NCBI GenBank assembly: GCA_016926155.1
Contig: JAFGPC010000002.1
Location: 1-38,199 of the forward strand
Length of the DNA: 38,199 bases
Direction: 5' to 3'
Origin: Sedimentisphaerales bacterium
GTDB taxonomy: Bacteria; Planctomycetota; Phycisphaerae; Sedimentisphaerales; Anaerohalosphaeraceae
Part shown: piece by piece, positions 24,459 to 32,123 of the stretch
How positions within the stretch are numbered: position 1 is the stretch's first letter
How the letters are laid out: each line of letters starts with the position of its first letter
Translations under genes and position numbers: made by a program
The notes under the pieces: model-generated
What the model was told of the DNA's origin: nothing
Seen by the model: only the letters and a program-made list of their open reading frames with translations
Database searches by the model: none

Positions 24459-25751
24459 ATGAAAATACCGCCGGTCAAAGGAACACGTGATTTTTATCCG
24501 CAGGAGATGGCGGTACGTAATTTTATCATGGAAGGATGGAAGGCTGCTTCGATCCGCAATGGTTTTGAAGAGTACGATGGGCCGATTTTCGAGCATCTGA
24601 AAATGTATCAGATCAAAAGCGGTCAGGAGATTGTCGAACAACTTTTTCACCTCACAGATCGGGGGGGACGGGAACTGGCAATCCGACCAGAGATTACCCC
24701 GACGTTGGCTCGTATGGTCAACCAGCAGATCAACGCACTTCCCCGTCCAATCAAGTGGTTTTCCATACCACGGTTATGTCGGGCCGAGCGCCCCCAAAAA
24801 GGTCGTCTACGTGAATTTTTCCAATGGAATGTAGATATCATCGATGTAGACGATCCACGGGCCGATGCGGAAGTCATCTTCACATCGATCGATTTTTTAC
24901 GAAGTACCGGCCTCACAACTGCTGACATCCAGGCGAAAATCTCCAGCCGTCGATTATTGGCCGCATTATTGCGCAGTATCGGAATTGACGAAAACAAGCT
25001 TGAGTCGCTATATGCCTTGTTGGATAAGAAGGCCAAGCTACCTTGTGAGGCATTTGAAGAGATGCTTGCCAAGGAAATACCCGTTAAAGACCAGGCTGAG
25101 CGGATTCGGGATTTGATGGAGGTTACTACCATTGAAGACATTCCCCGGATCGTCCATATGAATGAGGCGGCGACGGCGGCTCTAGATGAGTTAAAGAATG
25201 TATTTTCGCTTCTGGATTTGATGGGGATCAGCGACTATTGTCACTTTGATATGGGGATTGTCCGCGGTCTGGCCTATTATACCGGGATGGTCTTTGAAGT
25301 GCACGCCACATCAGGAAAACTACGCGCCATCTGCGGAGGAGGGCGGTTTGACAATCTACTGAAGGACTTTGGCGGACCTTCCATCGCAGCGACCGGCATG
25401 GGCATGGGCGACTGTGTGCTGGAGATACTCCTACGCGAAAAAGGGCTCCTTACCGATAGTCTTGCTACACGGATGCTGGATTACTATATCTGCTGTCTTG
25501 ACGATGAGTTGATGTCCAGGGCTATCGTGCTGACGGCAACACTTAGGCAACGAGGGTATGTTGTAGATTGTGTCTACAAGATCAGCAGTTTGGGAAAGCA
25601 GCTTAAACTTGCCTCATCAACCAATGCAAGACAAAGCATCATTCTGGGGCAAGAGCTGATCCGCGACAATCAGTTGGTCCTGAAAGATATGCAAAGCGGC
25701 AATCAACGATCAATCCAATATGATCATTTTCTATCGGACCTCTCTTCATAA
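24459..25751 (+). CDS. hisS: Histidyl-tRNA synthetase
   Basis: The class II synthetase shows all hisS landmarks: PPVKGTRDFYP at the N-terminus, motif 1 around YDGPIFEHLKMY, motif 2 with RAERPQKGRLREFFQWNVD, the histidine-binding motif RGLAYYTGMVFEV, and motif 3 GGGRFDNLL with GMGMGDCVLEI. A C-terminal anticodon-binding domain (about 335-430) follows. Length (430) is normal. It charges tRNA-His in the cytoplasm. Ribosome binding site weak (TAGGAG 15 bases upstream, AAGAG next to the ATG). Confidence 0.97.
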   Translation: MKIPPVKGTRDFYPQEMAVRNFIMEGWKAASIRNGFEEYDGPIFEHLKMYQIKSGQEIVEQLFHLTDRGGRELAIRPEITPTLARMVNQQINALPRPIKWFSIPRLCRAERPQKGRLREFFQWNVDIIDVDDPRADAEVIFTSIDFLRSTGLTTADIQAKISSRRLLAALLRSIGIDENKLESLYALLDKKAKLPCEAFEEMLAKEIPVKDQAERIRDLMEVTTIEDIPRIVHMNEAATAALDELKNVFSLLDLMGISDYCHFDMGIVRGLAYYTGMVFEVHATSGKLRAICGGGRFDNLLKDFGGPSIAATGMGMGDCVLEILLREKGLLTDSLATRMLDYYICCLDDELMSRAIVLTATLRQRGYVVDCVYKISSLGKQLKLASSTNARQSIILGQELIRDNQLVLKDMQSGNQRSIQYDHFLSDLSS

Positions 25752-25879
25752 CCGGTGTATTCTTCTGCGTTGGCCCTTGCCCGGTAAACTAAATCCCCCA
25801 TTTTGACGATACATTATACGCAGTGTGTCTCTGATCAGTTGTCACATTAACGCAAGAAGGATTTTCGGGGATCGGCAAA

Positions 25880-27637
25880 GTGGTACGAATAGCAGACCTC
25901 ATCCAAATTAGTGGATTGGATAAAGCAACCGCTTCCTCATTAGTTCTCAGTCCCGACACGCCGGTTAAAGAGGCCTTGTTCCGGATGCAGGAAATGGGGT
26001 GTGACAGCATTCGAGTTGAAAATGACCGGGTGATAGTGCTTTCCAAGGAGGATCTACTTACGGGGCTTCTTCGTGAATTGGATTCGGCACAGGCGATGCT
26101 TCACAGTCTCCAGAACCAGGTGGAAGGGGGGTTGGCTGATCAACTGGATTTGGTGCAGGAATCCGTACGAGCCCTGGCGCAGACCGAAAAGAGCAAACTG
26201 GAAATCGCCGTCAATAATCTCAGTGAAGGATTAATCATCTTGGATCGAAGCGGCCGGATTGAAAGTGCCAATCCTGCTGCCCGTCATCTCTTGACCAAAG
26301 GGCAAAACAATCCCCTGGAAGCCATTTACGAAGTTTTGGATCAGTTGGAAATTCGAGACCAAATTAAAAAAGCACAGGAAAAGGCAGCAGGCAAGGGCGG
26401 CGAAAGTAGAATAAAGGCGGGAAACGACCGAATGCTGAATGTGCGATGGACTCCCATGCATGACGAATGGGGGCATTTTCTGGGTAATGTTGTAATGGTT
26501 CGTGATGTAACAGAGCAGTACACAGTTGAAACAGCCAAAAGTGATTTTATTACCTCTGTTTCTCATGAACTTCGCACGCCTTTAACAAGCATTCAAAATA
26601 TGGTTTCGAATATTCAAGCCGGGGTGGCCGGATGTATTTCGAACAAGATGCGGGACTACCTTGGAACCATGAAAAGCGATTGTCATCGATTGACGGATCT
26701 GGTCAATGACCTTCTGGATATGGCCAAACTGGAAGCCGGATCCATGCCGATTAACCGTTGTGTAACGAATCTTACAGAGTTGATGGAACAGATTGTCGAA
26801 GACTATTCCCCTGTGGCGAAACAAAAAAGGATTCAAATTAATAAGAAGATTCCGACCTGGATGCAGCCTGTATACGCGGACTCACGAAGAATTGTTCAGG
26901 TAGTAAATAATCTTCTGGATAATGCCATCAAATTTACAGATCCGGACGGTATTATTCAGATTCATCTATACGATAATGATAACAGTATTTTTGTTGAAGT
27001 CGAAGATACTGGAATAGGGATTGAATCCCATTTGCGTGAGCAGATCTTTAGTAAATTTTATCAGATCAATCGGCGTTCCGGACCGGGTTCCCAAGGATCC
27101 GGATTGGGCCTGGCGATATGTCAGGGAATTATCACGGCCCATGGAGGATCCATTTGGGTAGATGGAGACAGGGAAAAGGGGAGTCGGTTTTGTTTCTCCC
27201 TTCCAAAATGCGATTCTGACGTCATACTGAAAAAACACCTCGAAGTCCTGAACAGTCAGACCGGATCCAGAGGCGATGAAATCGCATTGATGGTTTTGAA
27301 CTGCAACTCTCACAATTCCGCCGATATGGTTATCGGACTATTCGGTGGGTTGATGAAGAGAATTCTTGCCGAGAGAAATTCTATTCTTGTGGATGAGGGA
27401 GATTTAGCCGTACAAATGAATGATTCTGAGGCGATTTTTGTGCTTTGTGGGCGTCTTTCCCATCGAGTAAGCAAGCTTAATAAAATGATTCGGAAAATTG
27501 TAGGCAATCATTTTAAGAAGAAGTGGAAAGAGGCTTCGATTCTGCCGATGGTTGGTCTGGGTGTCTATCCAGCGGATACCGGCGATCTATTGGAATTGGT
27601 CCGGATCGCCCGGATTCGCATGAAGCCCTTACTGTAA
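25880..27637 (+). CDS. Cytoplasmic PAS-type sensor histidine kinase with degenerate GGDEF-like tail
   Basis: GTG start at 25880. No membrane segment. In order: a CBS-like half motif (about 1-65, VKEALFRMQEMGCDSIRVEN...VLSKEDL), a coiled-coil linker, a PAS domain (about 105-215, LSEGLIILDRSGRIESANPA), HisKA with SVSHELRTPLTS (His229), and HATPase_c with NNLLDNAIKF (N box), DTGIGI (G1) and GSGLGLAI (G2). The last ~130 residues are not part of the kinase: they begin EIALMVLNCNS and end LGVYPADTGDLLELVRIARI, a pattern like the ends of a GGDEF domain, but the GGDEF signature itself is missing. It probably phosphorylates the receiver 40 bases downstream. Confidence 0.9.
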   Translation: MVRIADLIQISGLDKATASSLVLSPDTPVKEALFRMQEMGCDSIRVENDRVIVLSKEDLLTGLLRELDSAQAMLHSLQNQVEGGLADQLDLVQESVRALAQTEKSKLEIAVNNLSEGLIILDRSGRIESANPAARHLLTKGQNNPLEAIYEVLDQLEIRDQIKKAQEKAAGKGGESRIKAGNDRMLNVRWTPMHDEWGHFLGNVVMVRDVTEQYTVETAKSDFITSVSHELRTPLTSIQNMVSNIQAGVAGCISNKMRDYLGTMKSDCHRLTDLVNDLLDMAKLEAGSMPINRCVTNLTELMEQIVEDYSPVAKQKRIQINKKIPTWMQPVYADSRRIVQVVNNLLDNAIKFTDPDGIIQIHLYDNDNSIFVEVEDTGIGIESHLREQIFSKFYQINRRSGPGSQGSGLGLAICQGIITAHGGSIWVDGDREKGSRFCFSLPKCDSDVILKKHLEVLNSQTGSRGDEIALMVLNCNSHNSADMVIGLFGGLMKRILAERNSILVDEGDLAVQMNDSEAIFVLCGRLSHRVSKLNKMIRKIVGNHFKKKWKEASILPMVGLGVYPADTGDLLELVRIARIRMKPLL

Positions 27638-27677
27638 AAGGAGACACCAGGACGCATGAAGCGATAGGGAGATGGTA

Positions 27678-28103
27678 ATGTTTGATTTTTTCGGACTTAG
27701 GAAAAAAGCGAATAAAACGAAAATCCTTGTCATCGACGATGAGCCGAATATCGTCCAGACTCTTCAAGACCGGTTGGAGATGAATGACTATAAAGTCTTT
27801 ACCGCCGGGAATGGCAAAGAAGGGCTGGAACGTTTCGGAGAAGAGCATCCCGACGTGATTTTGCTGGATGTGATTATGCCTCTCATGGATGGCCTGGAAA
27901 TGCTGGAAACCCTTCGCAAACGACCTGACGGACAGGATGTTTCGGTCATTATGCTCACGGCTCGCAGTCAGGCACAGGATATCGCCCGTGCCAATGCCGC
28001 AGGGATCGATGATTACATCGTCAAACCCTTTGACCTGAGCGAACTGCTGGAGAAGATTGAAACCGTGGTCGAGAACAGAAAAGCTGCCGCCAGAAATTCC
28101 TAA
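27678..28103 (+). CDS. Stand-alone response regulator receiver protein
   Basis: ATG 27678 is preferred to ATG 27672 because AGGGAG lies 6 bases upstream. A single receiver domain: acidic pocket ILVIDDEPN, phosphoacceptor in LLDVIMPLMDG (Asp64), switch residues in VIMLTAR and VKPFDLSEL (lysine). A ~15-residue basic N-terminal extension (FDFFGLRKKANKTK) precedes it, and there is no output domain, so it acts by protein contact or as a phosphorelay element. It pairs with the histidine kinase upstream. Its 3' end overlaps the convergent gene by 4 bases. Confidence 0.93.
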   Translation: MFDFFGLRKKANKTKILVIDDEPNIVQTLQDRLEMNDYKVFTAGNGKEGLERFGEEHPDVILLDVIMPLMDGLEMLETLRKRPDGQDVSVIMLTARSQAQDIARANAAGIDDYIVKPFDLSELLEKIETVVENRKAAARNS

Positions 28104-28678
28104 GGTACACCACCCCAGCTAAACGGCTGATTGTTCAACGAGACCAGTTCGCAGGAGCAAATCAGCCATCGCCCGTCCGGCATCGCTTCAAAGTGCAATC
28201 TTGCCTCCACAAAAAACAAGCTTTTCGATCCGGCATAGCTTTGGGTTAAACTGCGTAAGCGTACCAGTACGCTCAACTCTGCTTCTGCGTTATCTGTCTT
28301 TAAAGTTAGGGTAAATCGCCTTTTGCTGAGTCGCTCAATGTCCGCCATGGCAAGGGAAGACTCACAGAAATGACGTAACTGGACACGGTTTCGATGAAAT
28401 GCATCGGAATAGTTTGGTGAAAAAATATTATCAAAGTCATCGAAATTCCGGGTCCGCACAAATCGAATCGAGCGATTCAATGTGTATTCAATCGCTTCTC
28501 GGTCAGTCCGAACAAACCGATCCAATCCGAAAGCCAATAGGGCGATGCCTACGGGAATGAAAAAAAGTTTTCCGCTGAATTCTTGTCCGCAGCCGCTTTG
28601 TCGAAATAGAACAATACCTCCAAGAATAACCAATGAAACGAAAAGCAAAAGCCAAGGTTCTTCCAGAATGTTTATCAT
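28100..28678 (-). CDS. Membrane protein with NTF2-like soluble domain
   Basis: This 192-residue protein has two N-terminal membrane helices (about 9-25 and 39-52), then a soluble alpha/beta region (about 60-190) that starts with a helix and contains FDDFDNIFSPNY and a final W-L-I-C-S-C-E-L strand, suggesting an NTF2/SnoaL-like cone fold. I do not recognise a named family. AAAGG lies 9 bases before the ATG. It may be of low abundance, given the overlapping convergent gene and lack of a terminator. Confidence 0.75.
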   Translation of the reverse strand: MINILEEPWLLLFVSLVILGGIVLFRQSGCGQEFSGKLFFIPVGIALLAFGLDRFVRTDREAIEYTLNRSIRFVRTRNFDDFDNIFSPNYSDAFHRNRVQLRHFCESSLAMADIERLSKRRFTLTLKTDNAEAELSVLVRLRSLTQSYAGSKSLFFVEARLHFEAMPDGRWLICSCELVSLNNQPFSWGGVP

Positions 28679-28777
28679 TGTAGCTTGCCTTTCCGATACT
28701 TCTTACGATTTTTAGTCCTGTTTTGTGCGGTAATACAAACAAAAATTGATTCAAATCGGTATGAATCCATAAAATCG

Positions 28778-30139
28778 TCAGTTTCGCAAAGCATGCATCG
28801 GTGCCGGAATCCTGCCTTTTCGCTGGATAAATGATTTCGCGGCTTTTTGGGGAACGCGCATGACCGGTGCTGAGCCCAAGAGACCGCCTAAAGGAACTAT
28901 ATCACCCGATCGGGCGCCAGGAACGGGAATCACTCGGACACTGGTGGTTTTGTGATTGATCACGCCGATGGCCAACTCATCGGCGATAATCGCGCTGATT
29001 ACATCGGCAGGTGTGTCCCCCGGTATGGCAAACATATCCATACCCACTGAACAGACACTGGTCAATGCCTCCAGCTTATCCAGACTTAATGCTTTACTCT
29101 GGACTGCCTGAATCATACCAGTATCCTCACTGACTGGAATAAAAGTGCCTGAAAGTCCGCCCACATTACCCGATGCCATCGTGCCGCCTTTCTTGACGGC
29201 GTCAATCAGCATAGCAAGGGCTGCTGTGGAGCCTGGTCGGCCCATCCGGCTTACGCCCATGGCTTCCACGATTCGGGCAACAGAATCACCTGCCGCAGGG
29301 GTGGCTGCCAGGGAAATGTCCACGATCCCAAAATCAATTCCCATCAGATCCGCTATCTCTCGGCCAATCAATTCCCCGGCTCGGGTTATCTTAAAAACCG
29401 TCCGTTTAATGACTTCCGACAACTCTGTCAGGTCACAGAAGGGATTGTTCTGAATAACGGATCGAACAACTCCCGGGCCGGAAATACCAATGTTCAATGA
29501 AAAATCAGGTTCTCCCGTGCCGTGATGGGCCCCGGCCATGAATGGATTGTCCTCGGGTACATTGGAGAATACGGCGATTTTTGCACAACCAATACCCTTT
29601 TCCGTTCGTTCGGCCAGTTTTTTCAAGATATGTCCGAATCGCTCAATTGCTGTCATGTTCATCCCTGCCGCTGAACTGGCAAGATTTAAAAAGCCACATA
29701 CACGCTTAGTGGCTGAAATGGAAGAAGGAATTGCTTCGATCAGGTTACGTTCGGCAGCGGTAGTCCCTTTTTGGACCATGGCCCCAAAGCCGCCAAGAAA
29801 ATCAATATCAGCTTTGCTCGCAGCCCGGTCCAGTGTTTTAGCTACTCGTACAGCGGTAGAAATGGTTTTCGGTAAAGGTTCCAGCAGTAACGAAACTGGT
29901 GTTACGCTGATCCGACGGTTAGTGATCGGGATACCATATTTGTGTTCGATCAGATCGGCATGCTGGTTCAGAGCCAACCCTTTTTCGATAATCCGTTTTT
30001 CGATCCGTCGACACAAGCCGTCGGTTCGTCGATCCATGCAGTCTTTCAGATTGATCCCGAGGGTAACCGTACGCACATCAAAATTGTGCTGCAGGGTCAT
30101 GTTGACCGTTTCGAAGACTTCTTCCACGGTAATTGCCAT
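28778..30139 (-). CDS. UPF0210 / PFL-like family protein (DUF711)
   Basis: A 453-residue member of the UPF0210 family, recognised by TVTLGINLKDCMD, the central GVVRSVIQNNP and DFGIVDISLAATPA blocks, GGTMASGNVGGLSGTFIPVSEDTGM and the C-terminal GDIVPLGGLLGSAPVM. The fold is distantly related to glycyl-radical enzymes, but no glycyl-radical or cysteine pair is evident, and the function is not known. It follows the ACT-domain gene by 10 bases; the pair UPF0237-UPF0210 is widely conserved as neighbours, which supports a common process with the ACT protein as regulatory partner. Confidence 0.93.
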   Translation of the reverse strand: MAITVEEVFETVNMTLQHNFDVRTVTLGINLKDCMDRRTDGLCRRIEKRIIEKGLALNQHADLIEHKYGIPITNRRISVTPVSLLLEPLPKTISTAVRVAKTLDRAASKADIDFLGGFGAMVQKGTTAAERNLIEAIPSSISATKRVCGFLNLASSAAGMNMTAIERFGHILKKLAERTEKGIGCAKIAVFSNVPEDNPFMAGAHHGTGEPDFSLNIGISGPGVVRSVIQNNPFCDLTELSEVIKRTVFKITRAGELIGREIADLMGIDFGIVDISLAATPAAGDSVARIVEAMGVSRMGRPGSTAALAMLIDAVKKGGTMASGNVGGLSGTFIPVSEDTGMIQAVQSKALSLDKLEALTSVCSVGMDMFAIPGDTPADVISAIIADELAIGVINHKTTSVRVIPVPGARSGDIVPLGGLLGSAPVMRVPQKAAKSFIQRKGRIPAPMHALRN

Positions 30140-30149
30140 ATCTGCCTCG

Positions 30150-30449
30150 CTAAACCCGGTGCATCATTTTGAAAATAGTTTCGTTCTGGAAGGTGATGTT
30201 GAGCTTCATCTCTTTAGCTGCCGTATCCAGGCGGCGCTGGATTTCTTCCAGGGAGATATCGGTTCCGGCAATATCGCATCCCATCATCATCACAAAGTAA
30301 TCGGCCATAATTCGTTGGCTGACATCGATGATATTGATATTGGCATTGGCCATGATATTCGCAATGCTGGCAATGATGCCCACACGGTCTTTACCGGTTA
30401 CCGTGACAATAAAAATTTGCGAGCCCTGTTTTTTTTTACCGGCGGTCAT
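30150..30449 (-). CDS. UPF0237 ACT-domain protein
   Basis: ATG 30449 is chosen (GGGAG 7 bases upstream) over the ATG at 30467. The ~99-residue product is a single ACT domain: IVTVTGKDRVGIIASIANIM and ANINIIDVSQRIMADYFVMMM, followed by EEIQRRLDTAAKEM. ACT domains bind amino acids or other small ligands. Located between surE and the UPF0210 gene, all leftward with short gaps (49 and 10 bases), in one operon. Probably a ligand-sensing partner of UPF0210. Confidence 0.92.
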   Translation of the reverse strand: MTAGKKKQGSQIFIVTVTGKDRVGIIASIANIMANANINIIDVSQRIMADYFVMMMGCDIAGTDISLEEIQRRLDTAAKEMKLNITFQNETIFKMMHRV

Positions 30450-30498
30450 AGTATATCTCCCAGGCATACCGAATCAACTTGGAAACAATCGATCGGAA

Positions 30499-31257
30499 TC
30501 ATCTCTCAAGCAATCTTCGCAACTGATCATTTCGCAACGAATCATTCATGTCCAAACGAAGGGCGGTTACGGTAATATACCCATCTGCCAGCCAGCGTGT
30601 ATCGGTTCCATCCGTATGGTCTGCTTTCTGGGGGAAACCATCCGTAAAAGTATAGATGGTTTGACCATCTTCGCTGGTTTTTGCCGAATATCCCTCTCGA
30701 TAACCGGTTGCGGCATGCGGAACGACTTTCACACCTTTGGGTTCTCCTTCCGACAAACGTGGAATATTTATATTAATCACATTTCCACTGGCCAGAGGGA
30801 GAAGCTTTTCGATGGTTTGGCGGCAGAAGAAAGCCGCTTCCTCCATCTGAATCGAATCCTCATAAGCAGCACTCAAAGCGATCGAAGGAATGCCGTGAAA
30901 TGCTCCTTCCATGGCGGCAGCAACAGTACCCGAATAATATACATGCACGCCCAGATTAGCCCCATAATTAATTCCGGATACAACCAGATCAACTGGTTCC
31001 TGTTCCTCCTCGATCAATTCGTTCAGCGCCAGTTTCACGCAGTCGGCAGGGGTACCGTCGATACTAAAACCCGTAAAAGCCCCCAGAATATCAACCAGTT
31101 CACACCCCACCGGTTCCAGCGAGATTCGGTGACTGGCAGCCGATTGCATATCGGTCGGAGCGGCAACTGTGACCTGGCCCAGCTTGATTAGTTCGTTATA
31201 TATCGCCGCCAGACCTGGAGCGAATATCCCATCGTCGTTGGTAAGAAGTATATGCAT
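30499..31257 (-). CDS. surE: 5'/3'-nucleotidase SurE
   Basis: The start is placed at 31257 so that the protein begins MHILLTNDDG as SurE proteins do; an in-frame ATG at 31263 and a TTG at 31296 are alternatives. Metal-binding Asp8 and Asp9 (NDD), the serine in QSAASHRISL and the asparagine in VSGINYGANLG are all present, as is SGTVAAAMEGAFHGIPSIALS. It hydrolyses nucleoside monophosphates and other phosphate esters. The first gene of the leftward operon, driven from the promoter at 31328-31300. Confidence 0.95.
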   Translation of the reverse strand: MHILLTNDDGIFAPGLAAIYNELIKLGQVTVAAPTDMQSAASHRISLEPVGCELVDILGAFTGFSIDGTPADCVKLALNELIEEEQEPVDLVVSGINYGANLGVHVYYSGTVAAAMEGAFHGIPSIALSAAYEDSIQMEEAAFFCRQTIEKLLPLASGNVININIPRLSEGEPKGVKVVPHAATGYREGYSAKTSEDGQTIYTFTDGFPQKADHTDGTDTRWLADGYITVTALRLDMNDSLRNDQLRRLLER

Positions 31258-31299
31258 AGTCATACTCTGTTGTGTTTTATATTGCCAATTTTCCAAGAG

Positions 31300-31328
31300 A
31301 GTCTACCGGGTTTGTGTTCAAGTGTCAA
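31300..31328 (-). promoter_or_regulatory. Promoter of the surE operon
   Basis: On the minus strand a perfect TTGACA (31328-31323), 17 bases and TAGACT (31305-31300). Its -35 directly abuts the -35 of the rightward nnrE promoter. Confidence 0.65.
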
Positions 31329-31356
31329 TTGACGCTTTATCTTTACAATATATAAT
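31329..31356 (+). promoter_or_regulatory. Promoter of nnrE
   Basis: TTGACG (31329-31334), 16 bases, TATAAT (31351-31356). Only 7 bases separate the -10 from the first ATG (31364), so the transcript should begin at or next to the start codon. Confidence 0.7.
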
Positions 31357-31363
31357 CTTGTGT

Positions 31364-32068
31364 ATGAAAAAGTATGATTCTAGAAAACCGGATAGTCAAT
31401 TGATTATGAATCGGCAACAAGTTCGCGATTTTGACTCCTGGGCGATTCATGAGATGGGAATTCCAGGAGTGGTTCTGATGGAAAATGCCGGCAGGTCAGT
31501 CGCGAAATGGATCGTGGAACGGTTGGGTACGACGAAAAAAAACCGTGTCGCCATTTTCTGCGGAATCGGCAACAACGGAGGGGATGGCTATGTCATCGCA
31601 CGGCATCTGGCCGGTGTTGGGATGGAAGTACATATCTTTATTTGCGGTGATAGTAACCGAATCAAGGGGGATGCACGGATTAACCTGGACATTGTTCGGC
31701 GGATGGATCTTCATATTCAACAACTGGATGTGACGGATTCTGCTCAAATCAACAAAGTCATAAAAGAAATCTCATCCGATTTGATTGTTGATGCCCTTTT
31801 CGGGACAGGATTATCCGGTCCTCCGAGGAATGGTTATGATCAGCTAATCGATGGATTGAATGCCCAGTCTGCGCCAATTGTGGCTGTAGATATACCCTCC
31901 GGCCTGGATTGCGATACAGGCCAGTCGCTGGGTATGACGGTTCAAGCCGAATCCACGGTTACCTTTGTTGCGGCCAAGAAAGGGTTTGTCTCAAACCCTG
32001 ATTGTCTACAATATACAGGACAAATCTACGTTGCCTCGATTGGAATTACGCCTCTTCTTATAAAATAA
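31364..32068 (+). CDS. nnrE: NAD(P)H-hydrate epimerase (single-domain)
   Basis: Start at ATG 31364 (MKKYDSRK) or 31406 (MNRQQVRDFD); neither has a ribosome binding site, and the promoter position favours leaderless use of 31364. The frame continues upstream, but that part is antisense to surE. The YjeF_N domain shows MNRQQVRDFDSWAI, PGVVLMENAGRSVA, FCGIGNNGGDGYVIARHL, DALFGTGLSG and AVDIPSGLDCDTG. It interconverts the R and S forms of damaged NAD(P)H hydrates. The dehydratase (NnrD) domain often fused to it is absent and must be encoded elsewhere. Confidence 0.92.
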   Translation: MKKYDSRKPDSQLIMNRQQVRDFDSWAIHEMGIPGVVLMENAGRSVAKWIVERLGTTKKNRVAIFCGIGNNGGDGYVIARHLAGVGMEVHIFICGDSNRIKGDARINLDIVRRMDLHIQQLDVTDSAQINKVIKEISSDLIVDALFGTGLSGPPRNGYDQLIDGLNAQSAPIVAVDIPSGLDCDTGQSLGMTVQAESTVTFVAAKKGFVSNPDCLQYTGQIYVASIGITPLLIK

Positions 32069-32108
32069 AAACGCCATGCCCTGTTTGTGTAGGACATGGC
32101 GTTGTCTT
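32061..32108. terminator. Bidirectional rho-independent terminator
   Basis: A stem AACGCCATG / CATGGCGTT (32070-32078 and 32095-32103), extended by CCT/AGG around an 8-base loop, sits between the converging nnrE and coiled-coil genes. In the minus direction it is followed by TTTTTATTTTAT; in the plus direction by a weaker GTCTTTCTC. Confidence 0.88.
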
Positions 32109-32123
32109 TCTCGTATCGCGTTG

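Noticed and set aside
25752-25799. ACCGG...CCGGT inverted repeat after hisS as a terminator
   Set aside because: Only 5 bp with a loop of nearly 30 bases and no T run.
29538-30575. Long open frame (345 codons) on the plus strand
   Set aside because: Antisense shadow of the UPF0210 and ACT genes, both recognised by conserved motifs.
30328-31191. Long open frame (287 codons) on the plus strand
   Set aside because: It is wholly antisense to the well-supported surE and ACT genes, and its translation lacks protein-like character.
31169-31363. Upstream extension of the nnrE frame
   Set aside because: It is antisense to surE, crosses the divergent promoters, and gives non-family sequence.
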